Shown in pieces: positions 44,545-54,117 of a DNA stretch of 64,000 nt. The translations under genes were made by a program, and so were the position numbers. Location: positions 1-64,000 of the forward strand of contig JRAN01000032.1 in assembly GCA_000768855.1 (NCBI GenBank), written 5' to 3'. How positions within the stretch are numbered: the first letter of the stretch is position 1; the number at the start of each line of letters is the position of its first letter. The DNA comes from Porphyromonadaceae bacterium COT-184 OH4590. Its GTDB lineage: Bacteria > Bacteroidota > Bacteroidia > Bacteroidales > Paludibacteraceae. The notes beneath the pieces were generated by a model. That model saw nothing but the letters and a program-made list of their open reading frames with translations, did no database searches and was not told where the DNA came from.

Positions 44545-44567
44545 ATTGTCTCTATAATTTATACAAA

Positions 44568-47513
44568 TTACATTTCGCCTCCTTTAAATATTTTTGTAAG
44601 TGGCACACGATTTACTTTACCGTATTTACGTTCGATAGCTTTGAGGTCGATATACTTAGGATTGCCGTGTATAACGATGATAACCGGAGCATTTTTGATT
44701 TTTTCGTTGTAGAATTTGGTTATATTATCGAATGTAAGTGCCTCTGCTTTGGGGTAAAGCGTTTTGGCAGGGTCTTCAGTGTATCCCATTTTTTTCAGAT
44801 TCTCAAAATACATACTCTTTGCTCTAAATGAAATATTGTCAGACTGAAGTTCAGACTTGAGTTGTGCTTTTAGCTCACCTATATATGAAGTATGCAGAGG
44901 CATATTTTTCAACAAATCCATATAAACGTCCACTACTATATTCACCTTATCATTTTGAGTGCCAGTAGAGCCCATAAACCAACTTGTGTTGTTAAGGGGA
45001 TTGCCTGATGCAAAGCCATAAGTGCTATAAGCCAAAGAGCGTTTTTCACGTATTTCCGTAAAAGTCAGGGTATTGAGACCACCAGCACCAAAATATCTGG
45101 AGAATGCGGAATAGTCCATTGCCTCAGACTTGTCGTAGTTACCTATAGGGAAGTACATAGTAACATCTGCTTGTTGTATGTCTGAGTTAGGCAAGAAGTA
45201 AATTTCCGGACTGCTGTATGCTACACGGTCGCGATAGAATGGTTTCTGAGCCTCTACCACCGTTTTCTGTGTAGGTACTGTACCTTTTAGGATACCGGCT
45301 ACTTCACCGATAGGTTTTGCACCGGCATAATGCACATCGACAGGATAAGAAGTTACTTTCTGTATAGCTGCGGTAAGGTCGGAGTTGGTAACGAGGAAGT
45401 TGTAACCCGATTGGCCCATAAATATAAGCTCTTTGGAAGGGATACGGTCGATATATGGAGATTTGTCGCCATACTGTATATATTGCATAAGGGCAGAAGA
45501 TATAATGCCCGGAATACGCTTTTCGAACATACGACCTTGTACTTCACCTGCCATAACAGCCTCTATCTGTTTATTGTCGAGCTTTGGCATCAAAAACAGA
45601 CGGAAAATAATAGGCATAATCTTGTCCAAGTCTTTTTCGTTACCTTGCACGTTGATAAAGAAAGAGTTGTCGTTGATACCAACTCCATAAGAAGCTCCAT
45701 ATCTCGACAGTTCACGTCTAAGGTCGTTATTAGACTGGCTCGGCATAGTACCCGCATAGTTCATAAGTGTAGCAGCATATCGCAGTTTAGGATCTGTATG
45801 TGTACCAACCTTATACTCAAGAGTAAGAGAGAAAATATCGTTTTTCTTATTCTCTACATAAAAAAGTTGTCCGCCATTGAAAAGATGCTCGGTTTTGATA
45901 TCCGAAAAATCTGTAAACTTAGGAGCCGGTGCTTGAATCTGATTTTTGGTAAACTCTTTGTAGTACTTAGAGTACTCCTCGGCAGGCGACTCGAGTTTGG
46001 CTATGTCAGACCTGTCGTAAAGCTGTATTTTAGGCTCTCCTTCTGAAAAAGAGATAGTAAGGTAATTACCCGAAAAATACTTGTTAGCAACAGCCTTGAT
46101 ATCGTCCAATGTTATAGCCTTTATCTGTTGCTCCATACTAAAGAAGTCTTCCATAGGTATGCCATATAGATAAGAGTCTGTAGCTACGCTAATCTTAGCT
46201 CTTTCAGACTCATCGTATAGTTTTACCATATTTAGATAAGAGTCTTTTACCGATTGGAAAAGCCAAGTTGGCACTTGTCCTCGTTTTAGTTTGTTTATTT
46301 CTGCCATTATAAGCCTTTCGGTAGCTGCGTCGGAGGCGTATGTATATTGGCTTACATCAAAGTATGGAGAGGCTTGTACCACAATCCTACCGCAATCACG
46401 GAACGATATTAGGCTTGCTCCTGCCTCCTGAACATCACCTTCCATAGATAGTTTATCCAAAAGACCTGTATTATATTGATTGTTCAAGAGCGAAAGCATA
46501 AATTCTATTTTAAACTCGTCGGGGTGTCCTTTCTTTACACCGTCAAAGCCCCATACAACCATTGGAGAGTAGCCCATTTTAACTTTAATTTTTTCATTAT
46601 TTTTAAGTGGCATAGGTACCGTAGGTGTTCGTTTGGGCAACTCTTTATATTTCATTTGACCAAAAGTCTTCTCAATCATCGGTTTTACAACGGCAGGGTC
46701 GAAGTTACCATAAAGCAAAAGCCCCATATTATTAGGCACATACCAATCGTCGAAGAACTTAATCATTGGTGAAAGACTCGGGTTCTTTAAGTGTTCGGGT
46801 GAACCTATTATATCACGAGCGTAATTTGACCCTTTAAAGAGATTTGCGAATAGAGCTTGTGTTATTTGAGCCCTCATTTGAGGCATTCTCATATTCAACT
46901 CTTCAAAAACGTTTTCCATCTCTGCTTGGAATTCGCGATAAACAGGATTGGTAAAGTGATCGACATATAGTTTCAACCATCTGCCTGTTTCATGAGCGGG
47001 AAACTCATTGTGATATACCGTTTGGTCATAAGCGGTATAAGCATTCAGACCGATACCTCCAAGGTTTTGAATAAGTGTCGAGAACTCAGAACCTTTGCTG
47101 ATTTTAGATGCGGCTACCGATAGCTCGTTGATTTTTTTTGTAAGTTCGTCTCTTTTAGCCTTATCTTTTTTGGGGTCTTTGAGTTTTGCCTTTTCGTCGT
47201 ATAGTTTGATAATTTGCTCATACATAGGCTTCTCTTTTTCCCAATCGAGAGCACCTATCTCCTGTGTACCTTTAAACAACATATGCTCCAAATAGTGAGC
47301 CAATCCTGTAAAATCTGCCGGTTCGTCGATAGATCCCGCTCTTACAGTAAGCTGACCATAAACATTAGGTTTCTCTTTGTCAACCCAAAGATAGACAGTC
47401 AAACCATTTTTGAGTTTGTACTCCTCAAAGCCTTCTCTAAGATTGGTCTGAGAGAAAACTCCTAAACTAACAGCCACAAAAGCCATTAACATCAAGAATG
47501 TCCTTTTCATCAT
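44568..47513 (-). CDS. M16-family zinc protease (insulinase-like), secreted
   Basis: This 981-residue protein has a signal peptide (FLMLMAFVAVSLGVFSQ). The first M16 domain contains the inverted zinc motif HYLEH (about residue 78) with a downstream Glu in the AEMENVFEEL segment. Two inactive M16 repeats follow, as in pitrilysin-type enzymes. It probably degrades peptides in the periplasm. Two adjacent Met codons make the exact start uncertain by one residue. It has a good promoter at 47579. Confidence 0.9.
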   Translation of the reverse strand: MMKRTFLMLMAFVAVSLGVFSQTNLREGFEEYKLKNGLTVYLWVDKEKPNVYGQLTVRAGSIDEPADFTGLAHYLEHMLFKGTQEIGALDWEKEKPMYEQIIKLYDEKAKLKDPKKDKAKRDELTKKINELSVAASKISKGSEFSTLIQNLGGIGLNAYTAYDQTVYHNEFPAHETGRWLKLYVDHFTNPVYREFQAEMENVFEELNMRMPQMRAQITQALFANLFKGSNYARDIIGSPEHLKNPSLSPMIKFFDDWYVPNNMGLLLYGNFDPAVVKPMIEKTFGQMKYKELPKRTPTVPMPLKNNEKIKVKMGYSPMVVWGFDGVKKGHPDEFKIEFMLSLLNNQYNTGLLDKLSMEGDVQEAGASLISFRDCGRIVVQASPYFDVSQYTYASDAATERLIMAEINKLKRGQVPTWLFQSVKDSYLNMVKLYDESERAKISVATDSYLYGIPMEDFFSMEQQIKAITLDDIKAVANKYFSGNYLTISFSEGEPKIQLYDRSDIAKLESPAEEYSKYYKEFTKNQIQAPAPKFTDFSDIKTEHLFNGGQLFYVENKKNDIFSLTLEYKVGTHTDPKLRYAATLMNYAGTMPSQSNNDLRRELSRYGASYGVGINDNSFFINVQGNEKDLDKIMPIIFRLFLMPKLDNKQIEAVMAGEVQGRMFEKRIPGIISSALMQYIQYGDKSPYIDRIPSKELIFMGQSGYNFLVTNSDLTAAIQKVTSYPVDVHYAGAKPIGEVAGILKGTVPTQKTVVEAQKPFYRDRVAYSSPEIYFLPNSDIQQADVTMYFPIGNYDKSEAMDYSAFSRYFGAGGLNTLTFTEIREKRSLAYSTYGFASGNPLNNTSWFMGSTGTQNDKVNIVVDVYMDLLKNMPLHTSYIGELKAQLKSELQSDNISFRAKSMYFENLKKMGYTEDPAKTLYPKAEALTFDNITKFYNEKIKNAPVIIVIHGNPKYIDLKAIERKYGKVNRVPLTKIFKGGEM

Positions 47514-47578
47514 AATTTTTAATTATTAATTTTTACATTTAAATAAGTTATTTTTTTTATTCATATATTGGCAGAATA

Positions 47579-47607
47579 CAAAGGTAATTATTTTTTTATT
47601 TTCTCAA
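47579..47607 (-). promoter_or_regulatory. Promoter of the M16 protease gene
   Basis: On the minus strand, TTG (47605-47607), 18 nt, then TACCTTTG (47579-47586), 65 nt before the ATG. Confidence 0.6.
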
Positions 47608-47643
47608 CACTTTAATTTGACTTAAATGAGAAGTGGTAGATTT

Positions 47644-47676
47644 TTTGTGAGATATAATTTTTTTTTATTATCTTTG
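47644..47676 (+). promoter_or_regulatory. Promoter of the orphan RiPP precursor
   Basis: TTTG (47644-47647), 21 nt, then TATCTTTG (47669-47676). The predicted 5'-UTR of about 65 nt contains the CTACACAGG motif. Confidence 0.6.
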
Positions 47677-47717
47677 CAATGAATTAAAATAAATTATTCT
47701 TTTAACTTTAATCCTGA

Positions 47718-47726
47718 CTACACAGG
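47718..47726 (+). promoter_or_regulatory. 5'-UTR motif shared with the RiPP operon
   Basis: CTACACAGG, 20 nt before the ATG and preceded by TTTAAC (47701-47706). It is the counterpart of 3526-3534 on the other strand. Confidence 0.5.
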
Positions 47727-47746
47727 TTGTATGTAGTAAATATTGT

Positions 47747-47938
47747 ATGAAAACTAAATTTAAAATCATTGAGGAAGGTATGATTTCTCAAGGCGAAATG
47801 AAGGTATCAAAAGGAGGAAACCCAACATTATGTGGAATAAATCAAGGAACTTTTTGGGGAACTTGTTTCCCAAATTACATGCCAATTTGTCCCTCGTTTC
47901 TCAATCCCTGCCCTAAGCATAATATAGGGTTGGGGTAA
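47747..47938 (+). CDS. Orphan RiPP precursor with GG leader
   Basis: This 63-residue peptide has a leader of 24 residues (KFKIIEEG ... KVSKGG, Gly-Gly at 23-24). The 39-residue core has four Cys and several Pro, Phe and Gly residues (CGINQGTFWGTC, CPSFLNPCPK). The leader matches that of the precursor at 3209-3502 in KF-x-[VI]-IEEG and in the GG end, and the 5'-UTRs share a nine-base motif. No maturase, protease or transporter is adjacent: its neighbours are an M16 protease (divergent) and fusA. I infer that it is a substrate of the maturase 44 kb away or of an enzyme outside the window. Confidence 0.72.
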   Translation: MKTKFKIIEEGMISQGEMKVSKGGNPTLCGINQGTFWGTCFPNYMPICPSFLNPCPKHNIGLG

Positions 47939-47966
47939 ATGATTTTGGCAACTAATTATTTCACAA

Positions 47967-48005
47967 AAACAAAAAAGGATTTTTAGATAAAATCCTTTTT
48001 TGTTT
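47967..48005 (+). terminator. Terminator of the orphan precursor
   Basis: A perfect 17-bp stem (47967-47983 with 47989-48005) and a 5-nt loop; the right arm carries the T-tract. It shows that the precursor is a one-gene unit. Confidence 0.92.
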
Positions 48006-48510
48006 ATTTACAGATATCTATATATATAATTGAGGCATAGCAGGAACTCAATATTTTATTTCCTGATAATTTAAACAAAGAATATTGAAAAACAATGATG
48101 GAGAATTAACAATAGACGGATACTTGGCAGTTATTCCCATTTTTAGATAAATCGAATAATAAAAGAATCACTGAATTTGCAATCACATAATTAGAGAAAC
48201 TGTCTGACAAGAGAATATTATAATTTTCCACAAGAAGGTGTAGCTATTGCCTCTAATAAAAGTAGAGTTCTACTATTGTTTTTGAAATACAATAATAAAT
48301 TACACAACAATATTTTAACATGATTACACAAAATAGAAGAAAAAAAGTAGTATCAGTAACATAATCTTTGTACAACAACTAAAAGATTAGATTTGGCAAA
48401 TTCATATATAGATATTTATTTGTGCAAAATACCATGTAGTATCCTAAATGTAGATCCGATAAAAGGGGGAAGAAAACATAAGATACTTATTTTTTATGCC
48501 CATAAAACAA
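48006..48510. other. Intergenic stretch without recognised gene
   Basis: About 505 A/T-rich bases between the orphan precursor and the fusA terminator. Short frames such as NNDGELTIDGYLAV near 48110 end quickly at stops. This may be decayed coding DNA, but I cannot assign it. Confidence 0.4.
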
Positions 48511-48540
48511 AAAAGCCCCACTTCGTAAAGTAGGGCTTTT
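48511..48540 (-). terminator. Terminator after fusA
   Basis: AAAAGCCCCACTT and AAGTAGGGCTTTT pair with one mismatch around a short CGTA loop. Confidence 0.85.
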
Positions 48541-48559
48541 GATATTTATTGTCAGACGA

Positions 48560-50677
48560 TTAGAGCAACTCGACACGTCCTTTGTTCTCTTCGATAACAG
48601 CTTTTGCAAGTGACGACGATACTTCGGCATAGTGCGAGAACTCCATAGAACTTGTAGCCCTACCGGAAGTAATAGTACGTAATGCTGTAACATAGCCAAA
48701 CAACTCCGCCAAAGGCACTTTTGCTCTAACAATACGAGCACCTGTACGTGAGTTGTCCATACCTTCGACGTCTCCTCGACGTTTGTTGAGGTCACCTATG
48801 ACATCACCCATACTCTCTTCGGGCGTTACCACTTCGAGTTTCATTATCGGCTCCATAAGCACGGGTTTAGCCTTAGCACAAGCATTTTTGAATGCAAGTT
48901 GAGCACATATTTCAAATGAAAGCTGATCGGAGTCAACAGCGTGGTAGCTACCATCAACAAGAGTAACTTTGAGAGTATCAACAGGGAAACCTGCCAAAAC
49001 ACCATTTTTCATTGCAGCAACAAAACCTTTCTGTACCGATGGTATATACTCTTTAGGGATGTTTCCGCCTTTTACTTCGTCAATAAACTGTAATGCACCT
49101 TCGAAATCGGGGTCAACAGGTCCTACCTTTACTATAATATCGGCAAACTTACCGCGACCACCTGTCTGTTTCTTATAAACCTCGCGAAGCTCAACCTCTT
49201 TTGTAATAGCCTCTTTGTAAGTAACTTGCGGTTTACCTTGGTTACATTCAACCTTAAACTCACGTTTTAGACGGTCAATAATGATTTCCAAGTGTAATTC
49301 ACCCATACCCGAAATGATAGTTTGACCTGTCTGTTCGTCGGTTCTAACTGTGAATGTTGGGTCTTCTTCGGCAAGTTTGCTAAGGCCAACACCGAGTTTG
49401 TCAAGGTCTGACTGTGTCTTGGGCTCTACTGCAATACCGATTACAGGATCGGGGAAATCCATACTTTCGAGTGCTATTGGATGATCTTCGCTCGACAATG
49501 TATCGCCGGTACGAATATCTTTGAAACCAACCCCTGCACCGATATCACCTGCACCGATGAAATCGACAGGGTTCTGTTTGTTTGAGTGCATCTGGAATAT
49601 TCTCGAAATTCTCTCTTTTTTGCCCGAACGCACATTATATACATACGAACCTGCTTCGAGTTTACCTGAATATACGCGGAAGAAACACAAACGACCTACA
49701 TAAGGGTCGGTAGCAATTTTAAATGCCAAAGCACACAAAGGCTCGCTGTCGTCCGGTTTGCGTTGAAGTGTTTTCTCAGGATCGTCGGGCAAGGTACCTT
49801 CGATAAACTCAGTATCAAGAGGCGAAGGAAGGTATGCACAAACAGAGTCAAGCAGTGTTTGCACACCTTTATTTTTGAATGAGCTACCACAAATAATAGG
49901 ATTTATCTGCATAGCAACAGTAGATTTGCGGATAGCTGCACGTATTTCTTCTTCAGTTATTGTATCCGGGTTGTCGAAATATTTCTCCATCAACTGATCA
50001 TCGAATGATGCCAATGTTTCGAGCATCTTATCTCTCCATTCGGCAGCTTCGTCCTGCCATTCTGCAGGTATATCTTCGATTTGGTAGTGGGCACCTATAG
50101 TCTCATCCCTCCAATAGAGAGCCTTCATAGCAACAAGATCTATAATACCCTTGAAGTTCTCTTCCGCACCTATGGGTATCTGTATCGGACAAGGGTTTGC
50201 ACCAAGTACCTCTTTGATTTGTGTTACCACCTCGAAAAAATTGGCTCCCGAACGGTCCATTTTGTTAACATAACCGATACGAGGCACACTATATTTATCT
50301 GCCTGACGCCAAACCGTCTCCGACTGTGGCTCTACACCACCAACAGCACAAAAAGTAGCTACAGCACCGTCGAGGATACGAAGTGAGCGTTCTACCTCCA
50401 CAGTAAAGTCAACGTGCCCCGGAGTGTCAATGAGGTTTATTTTATATTCTTCATTTCTGTATTTCCAACGAGTAGTGGTAGCAGCAGAAGTGATAGTGAT
50501 ACCGCGTTCCTGTTCCTGTTCCATCCAGTCCATGGTAGCAGCTCCGTCGTGAACCTCTCCTATTTTATGGGTGAGACCGGTATAGAATAGAATACGTTCC
50601 GACGTTGTGGTCTTACCAGCATCAATATGAGCCATGATACCGATATTTCTTGTAAAAGCTAAATTTTGTTTTGCCAT
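48560..50677 (-). CDS. fusA: Elongation factor G
   Basis: This 705-residue GTPase translocates tRNA and mRNA on the ribosome. G motifs: [23 protein letters not shown] and NKMDR. The five-domain length is full and the C-terminal [12 protein letters not shown] segment is canonical. In many genomes it follows rpsL-rpsG; here it stands alone with its own -7 box (TAACTTTG at 50741-50748) and terminator. Confidence 0.97.
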   Translation of the reverse strand: MAKQNLAFTRNIGIMAHIDAGKTTTSERILFYTGLTHKIGEVHDGAATMDWMEQEQERGITITSAATTTRWKYRNEEYKINLIDTPGHVDFTVEVERSLRILDGAVATFCAVGGVEPQSETVWRQADKYSVPRIGYVNKMDRSGANFFEVVTQIKEVLGANPCPIQIPIGAEENFKGIIDLVAMKALYWRDETIGAHYQIEDIPAEWQDEAAEWRDKMLETLASFDDQLMEKYFDNPDTITEEEIRAAIRKSTVAMQINPIICGSSFKNKGVQTLLDSVCAYLPSPLDTEFIEGTLPDDPEKTLQRKPDDSEPLCALAFKIATDPYVGRLCFFRVYSGKLEAGSYVYNVRSGKKERISRIFQMHSNKQNPVDFIGAGDIGAGVGFKDIRTGDTLSSEDHPIALESMDFPDPVIGIAVEPKTQSDLDKLGVGLSKLAEEDPTFTVRTDEQTGQTIISGMGELHLEIIIDRLKREFKVECNQGKPQVTYKEAITKEVELREVYKKQTGGRGKFADIIVKVGPVDPDFEGALQFIDEVKGGNIPKEYIPSVQKGFVAAMKNGVLAGFPVDTLKVTLVDGSYHAVDSDQLSFEICAQLAFKNACAKAKPVLMEPIMKLEVVTPEESMGDVIGDLNKRRGDVEGMDNSRTGARIVRAKVPLAELFGYVTALRTITSGRATSSMEFSHYAEVSSSLAKAVIEENKGRVELL

Positions 50678-50740
50678 TATTTTATAATCTCCTTGTTATC
50701 TTATATTTAAATAAAGATTTTCTTCTCAAAAAAAAGTTTG

Positions 50741-50748
50741 CAAAGTTA
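50741..50748 (-). promoter_or_regulatory. -7 box TAACTTTG of fusA
   Basis: A perfect minus-strand TAnnTTTG match 63 nt before the fusA ATG. Confidence 0.5.
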
Positions 50749-50829
50749 CAAAAAATATTTCATTCAGCTGCGAAAATGAGTAAATAAATTTTACCAACAG
50801 ATTTAAAGGTCAATTGTAATCTTTTATTT

Positions 50830-51522
50830 TCAGCCACAGAAATCATTTAAACAACGGCAATACATCTCCACAGGGTTATCGGCTTGAGTAATCGGACGAC
50901 CTACAACTATAAAATCCGAGCCATTCTTTTTTGCATCAGCTGGTGTAGTAATACGTACCTGATCATCTTTGTTATTGTCGGCAAACCTTATTCCCGGTGT
51001 AACCGTTATAAAATCATTACCACATGCCTGCTTTATAGCTGCAACTTCGAGAGGTGAGCATACTACTCCTCTCAACCCTGAAAAACGGGCGTTTAGAGCA
51101 TAATGAACTATCACATCATTTATAGGCGAATTTATCATCAACTCCTTTTGCAGTATATCTTGCGAGGTAGATGTAAGTTGTGTAACTGCTATCAGTATAG
51201 GGGCACTATTGGCTTCCGATAGCCCCTCTAAAGCCGCCTGCATCATAATAATACCACCCGAAGCATGTACATTGACCATATCAATACCAAGGTTGCTAAT
51301 AGCCCTCATAGCACTCTTTACGGTATTGGGAATATCGTGAAGCTTTAAGTCGAGAAAAATTTTATGCCCGCGAGCTTTTATATCGCGTAAAAGCGAATGA
51401 CCTTCGGCATAAAAAAGCTCCATACCTATTTTTACAAAAGGTTTTTTATTGCCAAAAAGGTCTAAAAAAGCCAAAGTCTTGTCTCTGTTTGGGAAATCAA
51501 GAGCTATAATTACATCTCTCAT
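50830..51522 (-). CDS. pyrF: Orotidine-5'-phosphate decarboxylase (class I, short form)
   Basis: This 230-residue enzyme makes UMP from OMP, the last de novo pyrimidine step. The catalytic segment FLDLKLHDIPNTV contains the charged Asp-Lys-Asp array, and TPGIR and VVGRPIT bind phosphate. The length and motif are those of the class I (Bacillus/E. coli) form. Bacteroidota usually carry the longer second form, so a transfer origin is possible. The gene begins 29 nt after a truncated methyltransferase gene on the same strand. Confidence 0.92.
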   Translation of the reverse strand: MRDVIIALDFPNRDKTLAFLDLFGNKKPFVKIGMELFYAEGHSLLRDIKARGHKIFLDLKLHDIPNTVKSAMRAISNLGIDMVNVHASGGIIMMQAALEGLSEANSAPILIAVTQLTSTSQDILQKELMINSPINDVIVHYALNARFSGLRGVVCSPLEVAAIKQACGNDFITVTPGIRFADNNKDDQVRITTPADAKKNGSDFIVVGRPITQADNPVEMYCRCLNDFCG

Positions 51523-51551
51523 ACAATGTATATTTTATAGTTAAATAATTT

Positions 51552-51866
51552 TTATTCTATCTTAATCATATGTTTTACAAAATCTTGTATCGAAGTGTTG
51601 AATACCTCTATCGCACTGTTAAACTTGGAGTTTGCCACATTCAAATTAGCCTCCTCAGCAGCCTCTGCATCAATCTCTACCGCATCTATTCGTGCTTTGT
51701 CGTTGCGCTGAGCAATCATAAGAGACAGCAATCCTGTACCTGTACCAATATCCAAAACTTTCTCTGCATGCTCCACACTACACCATGCTCCCAGTAATAC
51801 ACTATCAGTGCCTACTTTCATAGCATTTTTAGCCTGTATTATATCAAATTGCTTAAATCTAAACAT
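51552..51866 (-). pseudogene. Truncated TrmN6-like tRNA1(Val) m6A37 methyltransferase
   Basis: The 104-residue remnant starts at MFRFKQFDIIQ, with the VGTDSVLLGAW segment and the SAM-binding loop DIGTGTGLLSLMIAQR and VEIDAEAAEEA typical of TrmN6 (YfiC). The family is about 235-240 residues and needs an NPPY/F catalytic motif, which lies beyond the point where this frame ends (DFVKHMIKIE, stop). pyrF begins 29 nt further on. The catalytic half is missing, so it is almost certainly inactive. An upstream in-frame ATG at 51890 is possible but less family-like. Confidence 0.8.
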
Positions 51867-51898
51867 ATATTTGTCTATAAAAATTAACAAATAGCTTA

Positions 51899-52852
51899 TT
51901 ATCTCTGTTTTAGATACTCTTCGATAAATCCCAAACCGTAGCCAAAAAGTTGTACAAAAGCCGTAGCTATTGATAAAAATCCGATATTGACACTTTTATT
52001 TTTCATAGATGAATCAACAAAAATCATAATAGCAAATAGAAGAATCGGTATCCAAAACACATAGTTGAACAATCCTAGAAAAGCAAATAGTATAGTACCT
52101 ACCATAAAAGCAGAGGGAAGAAGATGTACTATTTTAAGGGCTCCGGTATAATCCGAATGCTTTTTCCACAATATTATTCGTGCATTACCTGAATGTCGCA
52201 CCTGAGCAAAAAACTGTTCCAAATCAGTTCGACGTTTGTGATAAACAAATACATCACGAAGCAGACGTACCGAATAACCAGCCTTATAAATCCTTATACT
52301 AAAGTCTATATCTTCGCCGTAACGCATCTTCGAAAATCCTCCCAGAGCCTCAAAAACTTCTTTGCTTACACCAAGATTGAAACTGCGAGGATGAAATTTC
52401 TCCATCTGTTTTTTGCCTCCACGTATACCACCGGTAGTAAAAAACGAAGTCATTGCATAGTTTACCGCCTTCTGCATATCCGAAAACGATTCATCTGCCG
52501 CATCTGCTCCACCAAAGGCATCGCAATAATTATCAGTAAGTTCACGACGTAAAACAGATACATAATGATTCGGTACAATAACATCGGAGTCAAGTATCAC
52601 AAAGTAGTTGCCACTACTGTGTTTAGCTCCATAGTTTCGGCTTTGTCCGGGACCTGAATTGTCTTTATAAAAATATTTAACATCAAGAGTCGAAGAGTAT
52701 TTATCACAAATATATTTGCATGGTACTTGTGAACCATCTTCCACAATCACCACCTCAAAGTCTTTATCAGTTTGTTTTTCAAGACTTTGAAGAAGCTCAT
52801 CAACCTCATCGGGACGATTATAAACCGGAACTATTATGGAAAATTTCAACAT
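51899..52852 (-). CDS. Family 2 glycosyltransferase with membrane tail
   Basis: This 317-residue GT-A enzyme begins MLKFSIIVPVYNRPDEV, has the metal-binding LDSDV (DxD type) and the acceptor-side GEDIDFSIR segment. Two or three hydrophobic helices (about residues 245-305) anchor it to the membrane. It probably adds a sugar to a lipid-linked or surface glycan. The donor and acceptor are unknown. The ATG at 52852 is chosen over 52906 because the extra residues are not part of the fold. Confidence 0.87.
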   Translation of the reverse strand: MLKFSIIVPVYNRPDEVDELLQSLEKQTDKDFEVVIVEDGSQVPCKYICDKYSSTLDVKYFYKDNSGPGQSRNYGAKHSSGNYFVILDSDVIVPNHYVSVLRRELTDNYCDAFGGADAADESFSDMQKAVNYAMTSFFTTGGIRGGKKQMEKFHPRSFNLGVSKEVFEALGGFSKMRYGEDIDFSIRIYKAGYSVRLLRDVFVYHKRRTDLEQFFAQVRHSGNARIILWKKHSDYTGALKIVHLLPSAFMVGTILFAFLGLFNYVFWIPILLFAIMIFVDSSMKNKSVNIGFLSIATAFVQLFGYGLGFIEEYLKQR

Positions 52853-52878
52853 TTTAGATATACTGTTTGTAAAAATAA

Positions 52879-52910
52879 ATGATTGCAAAATTAAGAAAAA
52901 TTGCAATCAT
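52879..52910. repeat. 10-bp inverted repeat upstream of the glycosyltransferase gene
   Basis: ATGATTGCAA (52879-52888) and TTGCAATCAT (52901-52910) are exact inverses around a 12-nt A-rich loop. The repeat follows ridA and overlaps a TAATTTTG box at 52886-52893, so it may be the ridA terminator or an operator. Confidence 0.55.
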
Positions 52911-52940
52911 TTTATCAATAAAAGTATATTAAAACAAACT

Positions 52941-53315
52941 TTACTTAACAGCAGTTGTCTCTATCTCTACTTTCACTCCTTTGGGTAATTTCGACACCTG
53001 GTAACAAACTCTTGCAGGCATATCTTTTGTGTAATATTTGGCATAAATATCGTTCATGGCAGTGAAGTTAGCCAAATCATCAAGCAACACAACAGACTTT
53101 ACTACATCATCAAAAGTATAGCCGGCTTCATTCAGAATAGCTTTGATATTCGCAAAACATTGCTCTACCTGTCCTTCGATAGTCTCAGGCACTTCACCTG
53201 TAGCTGGGTTTACCGGCAATTGACCGGAAATATACAATGTCCCGTTTGCCTCTATTGCTTGACTGTAAGGACCGATTGCCGCAGGGGCATTTGTAGAATT
53301 AATTACTCTTTTCAT
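52941..53315 (-). CDS. ridA: RidA/YjgF-family enamine/imine deaminase
   Basis: This 124-residue trimeric protein hydrolyses reactive 2-aminoacrylate and similar imines formed by PLP enzymes. Family marks: PAAIGPYSQAI, LYISGQLPVNPATGE, the catalytic Arg in PARVCYQVSKLPKG, and VEIETTAV at the end. A possible -7 box TAATTTTG is at 53353-53360. Confidence 0.95.
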   Translation of the reverse strand: MKRVINSTNAPAAIGPYSQAIEANGTLYISGQLPVNPATGEVPETIEGQVEQCFANIKAILNEAGYTFDDVVKSVVLLDDLANFTAMNDIYAKYYTKDMPARVCYQVSKLPKGVKVEIETTAVK

Positions 53316-53386
53316 ATTATTTTTTATTTAAATTATTAATAGTAATATCCGACAAAATTACAAAAAATAACTAATACAAAGAATTT

Positions 53387-54019
53387 TTATTTTTTACGAA
53401 TAATGGTAAGTCCATCTCTGATAGGCAATATTATTTGGTCAATATCAGAGCGTTGACACATATATTTATTAAACTTAACAATCTCCTTTGTTTGATAATC
53501 GTTATCCTGAGGTATATTAAGCACTTTGCCACTCCAAAGAGTATTATCTACCAAAATAATACCATTAGGTGCGATATATGAAAATATTGTATCGAAATAT
53601 TGACAGTAGTGTCGCTTATTGCCATCGATAAAAGCTAACTCGAATGTTTTATTAAGCTTTGGTACAATAGTTAAGGCATCTCCGATATGCAATGTTATTT
53701 TGTCGGCAAAAGGTGAAAGAAGAAAGTTATCTTGAATAAAATCTTCGAGTTCGTCGTCTATCTCTATAGTGTCTATATGAGCCTTGTTCGACATACCTTC
53801 GGCTATACAAAGAGTAGCATATCCCGAAAATGTGCCTATTTCGAGTATATTATTCGGGTTAATTATCTGTGTAAATAATTTCAGTAGCCTACCTTGATAA
53901 TGACCACTTTGCATACGTGGATTCAATAGACGTATATTGGTATTACGGTATATTTTTTTTAAATAATCTGGTTCTGCCTCTATATGGTTAATTATATAAT
54001 CGTCTAAGGATATATTCAT
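53387..54019 (-). CDS. SAM-dependent O-methyltransferase (COG4122 type)
   Basis: This 210-residue protein has the class I Rossmann methyltransferase fold with ILEIGTFSGYATLCIAEG (SAM site), IDTIEIDDEL, the metal-ligand segment FIDGNKRHY and ILVDNTLWSGKV. It resembles catechol O-methyltransferase-like enzymes with a divalent metal. The substrate is unknown. It lies between a truncated purL and ridA on the same strand. Confidence 0.88.
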   Translation of the reverse strand: MNISLDDYIINHIEAEPDYLKKIYRNTNIRLLNPRMQSGHYQGRLLKLFTQIINPNNILEIGTFSGYATLCIAEGMSNKAHIDTIEIDDELEDFIQDNFLLSPFADKITLHIGDALTIVPKLNKTFELAFIDGNKRHYCQYFDTIFSYIAPNGIILVDNTLWSGKVLNIPQDNDYQTKEIVKFNKYMCQRSDIDQIILPIRDGLTIIRKK

Positions 54020-54117
54020 ACCTTTATCAACTAATTAAAATCTATTGAAATAAGTATTTATACCTATTTTTCACTAACAATTTTCTTATCTGTTGTACAA
54101 ATAGTCAATTACAGGCA

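Noticed and set aside
45330-46046. 238-residue plus-strand ORF
   Set aside because: Antisense shadow of the M16 protease gene, without protein features.
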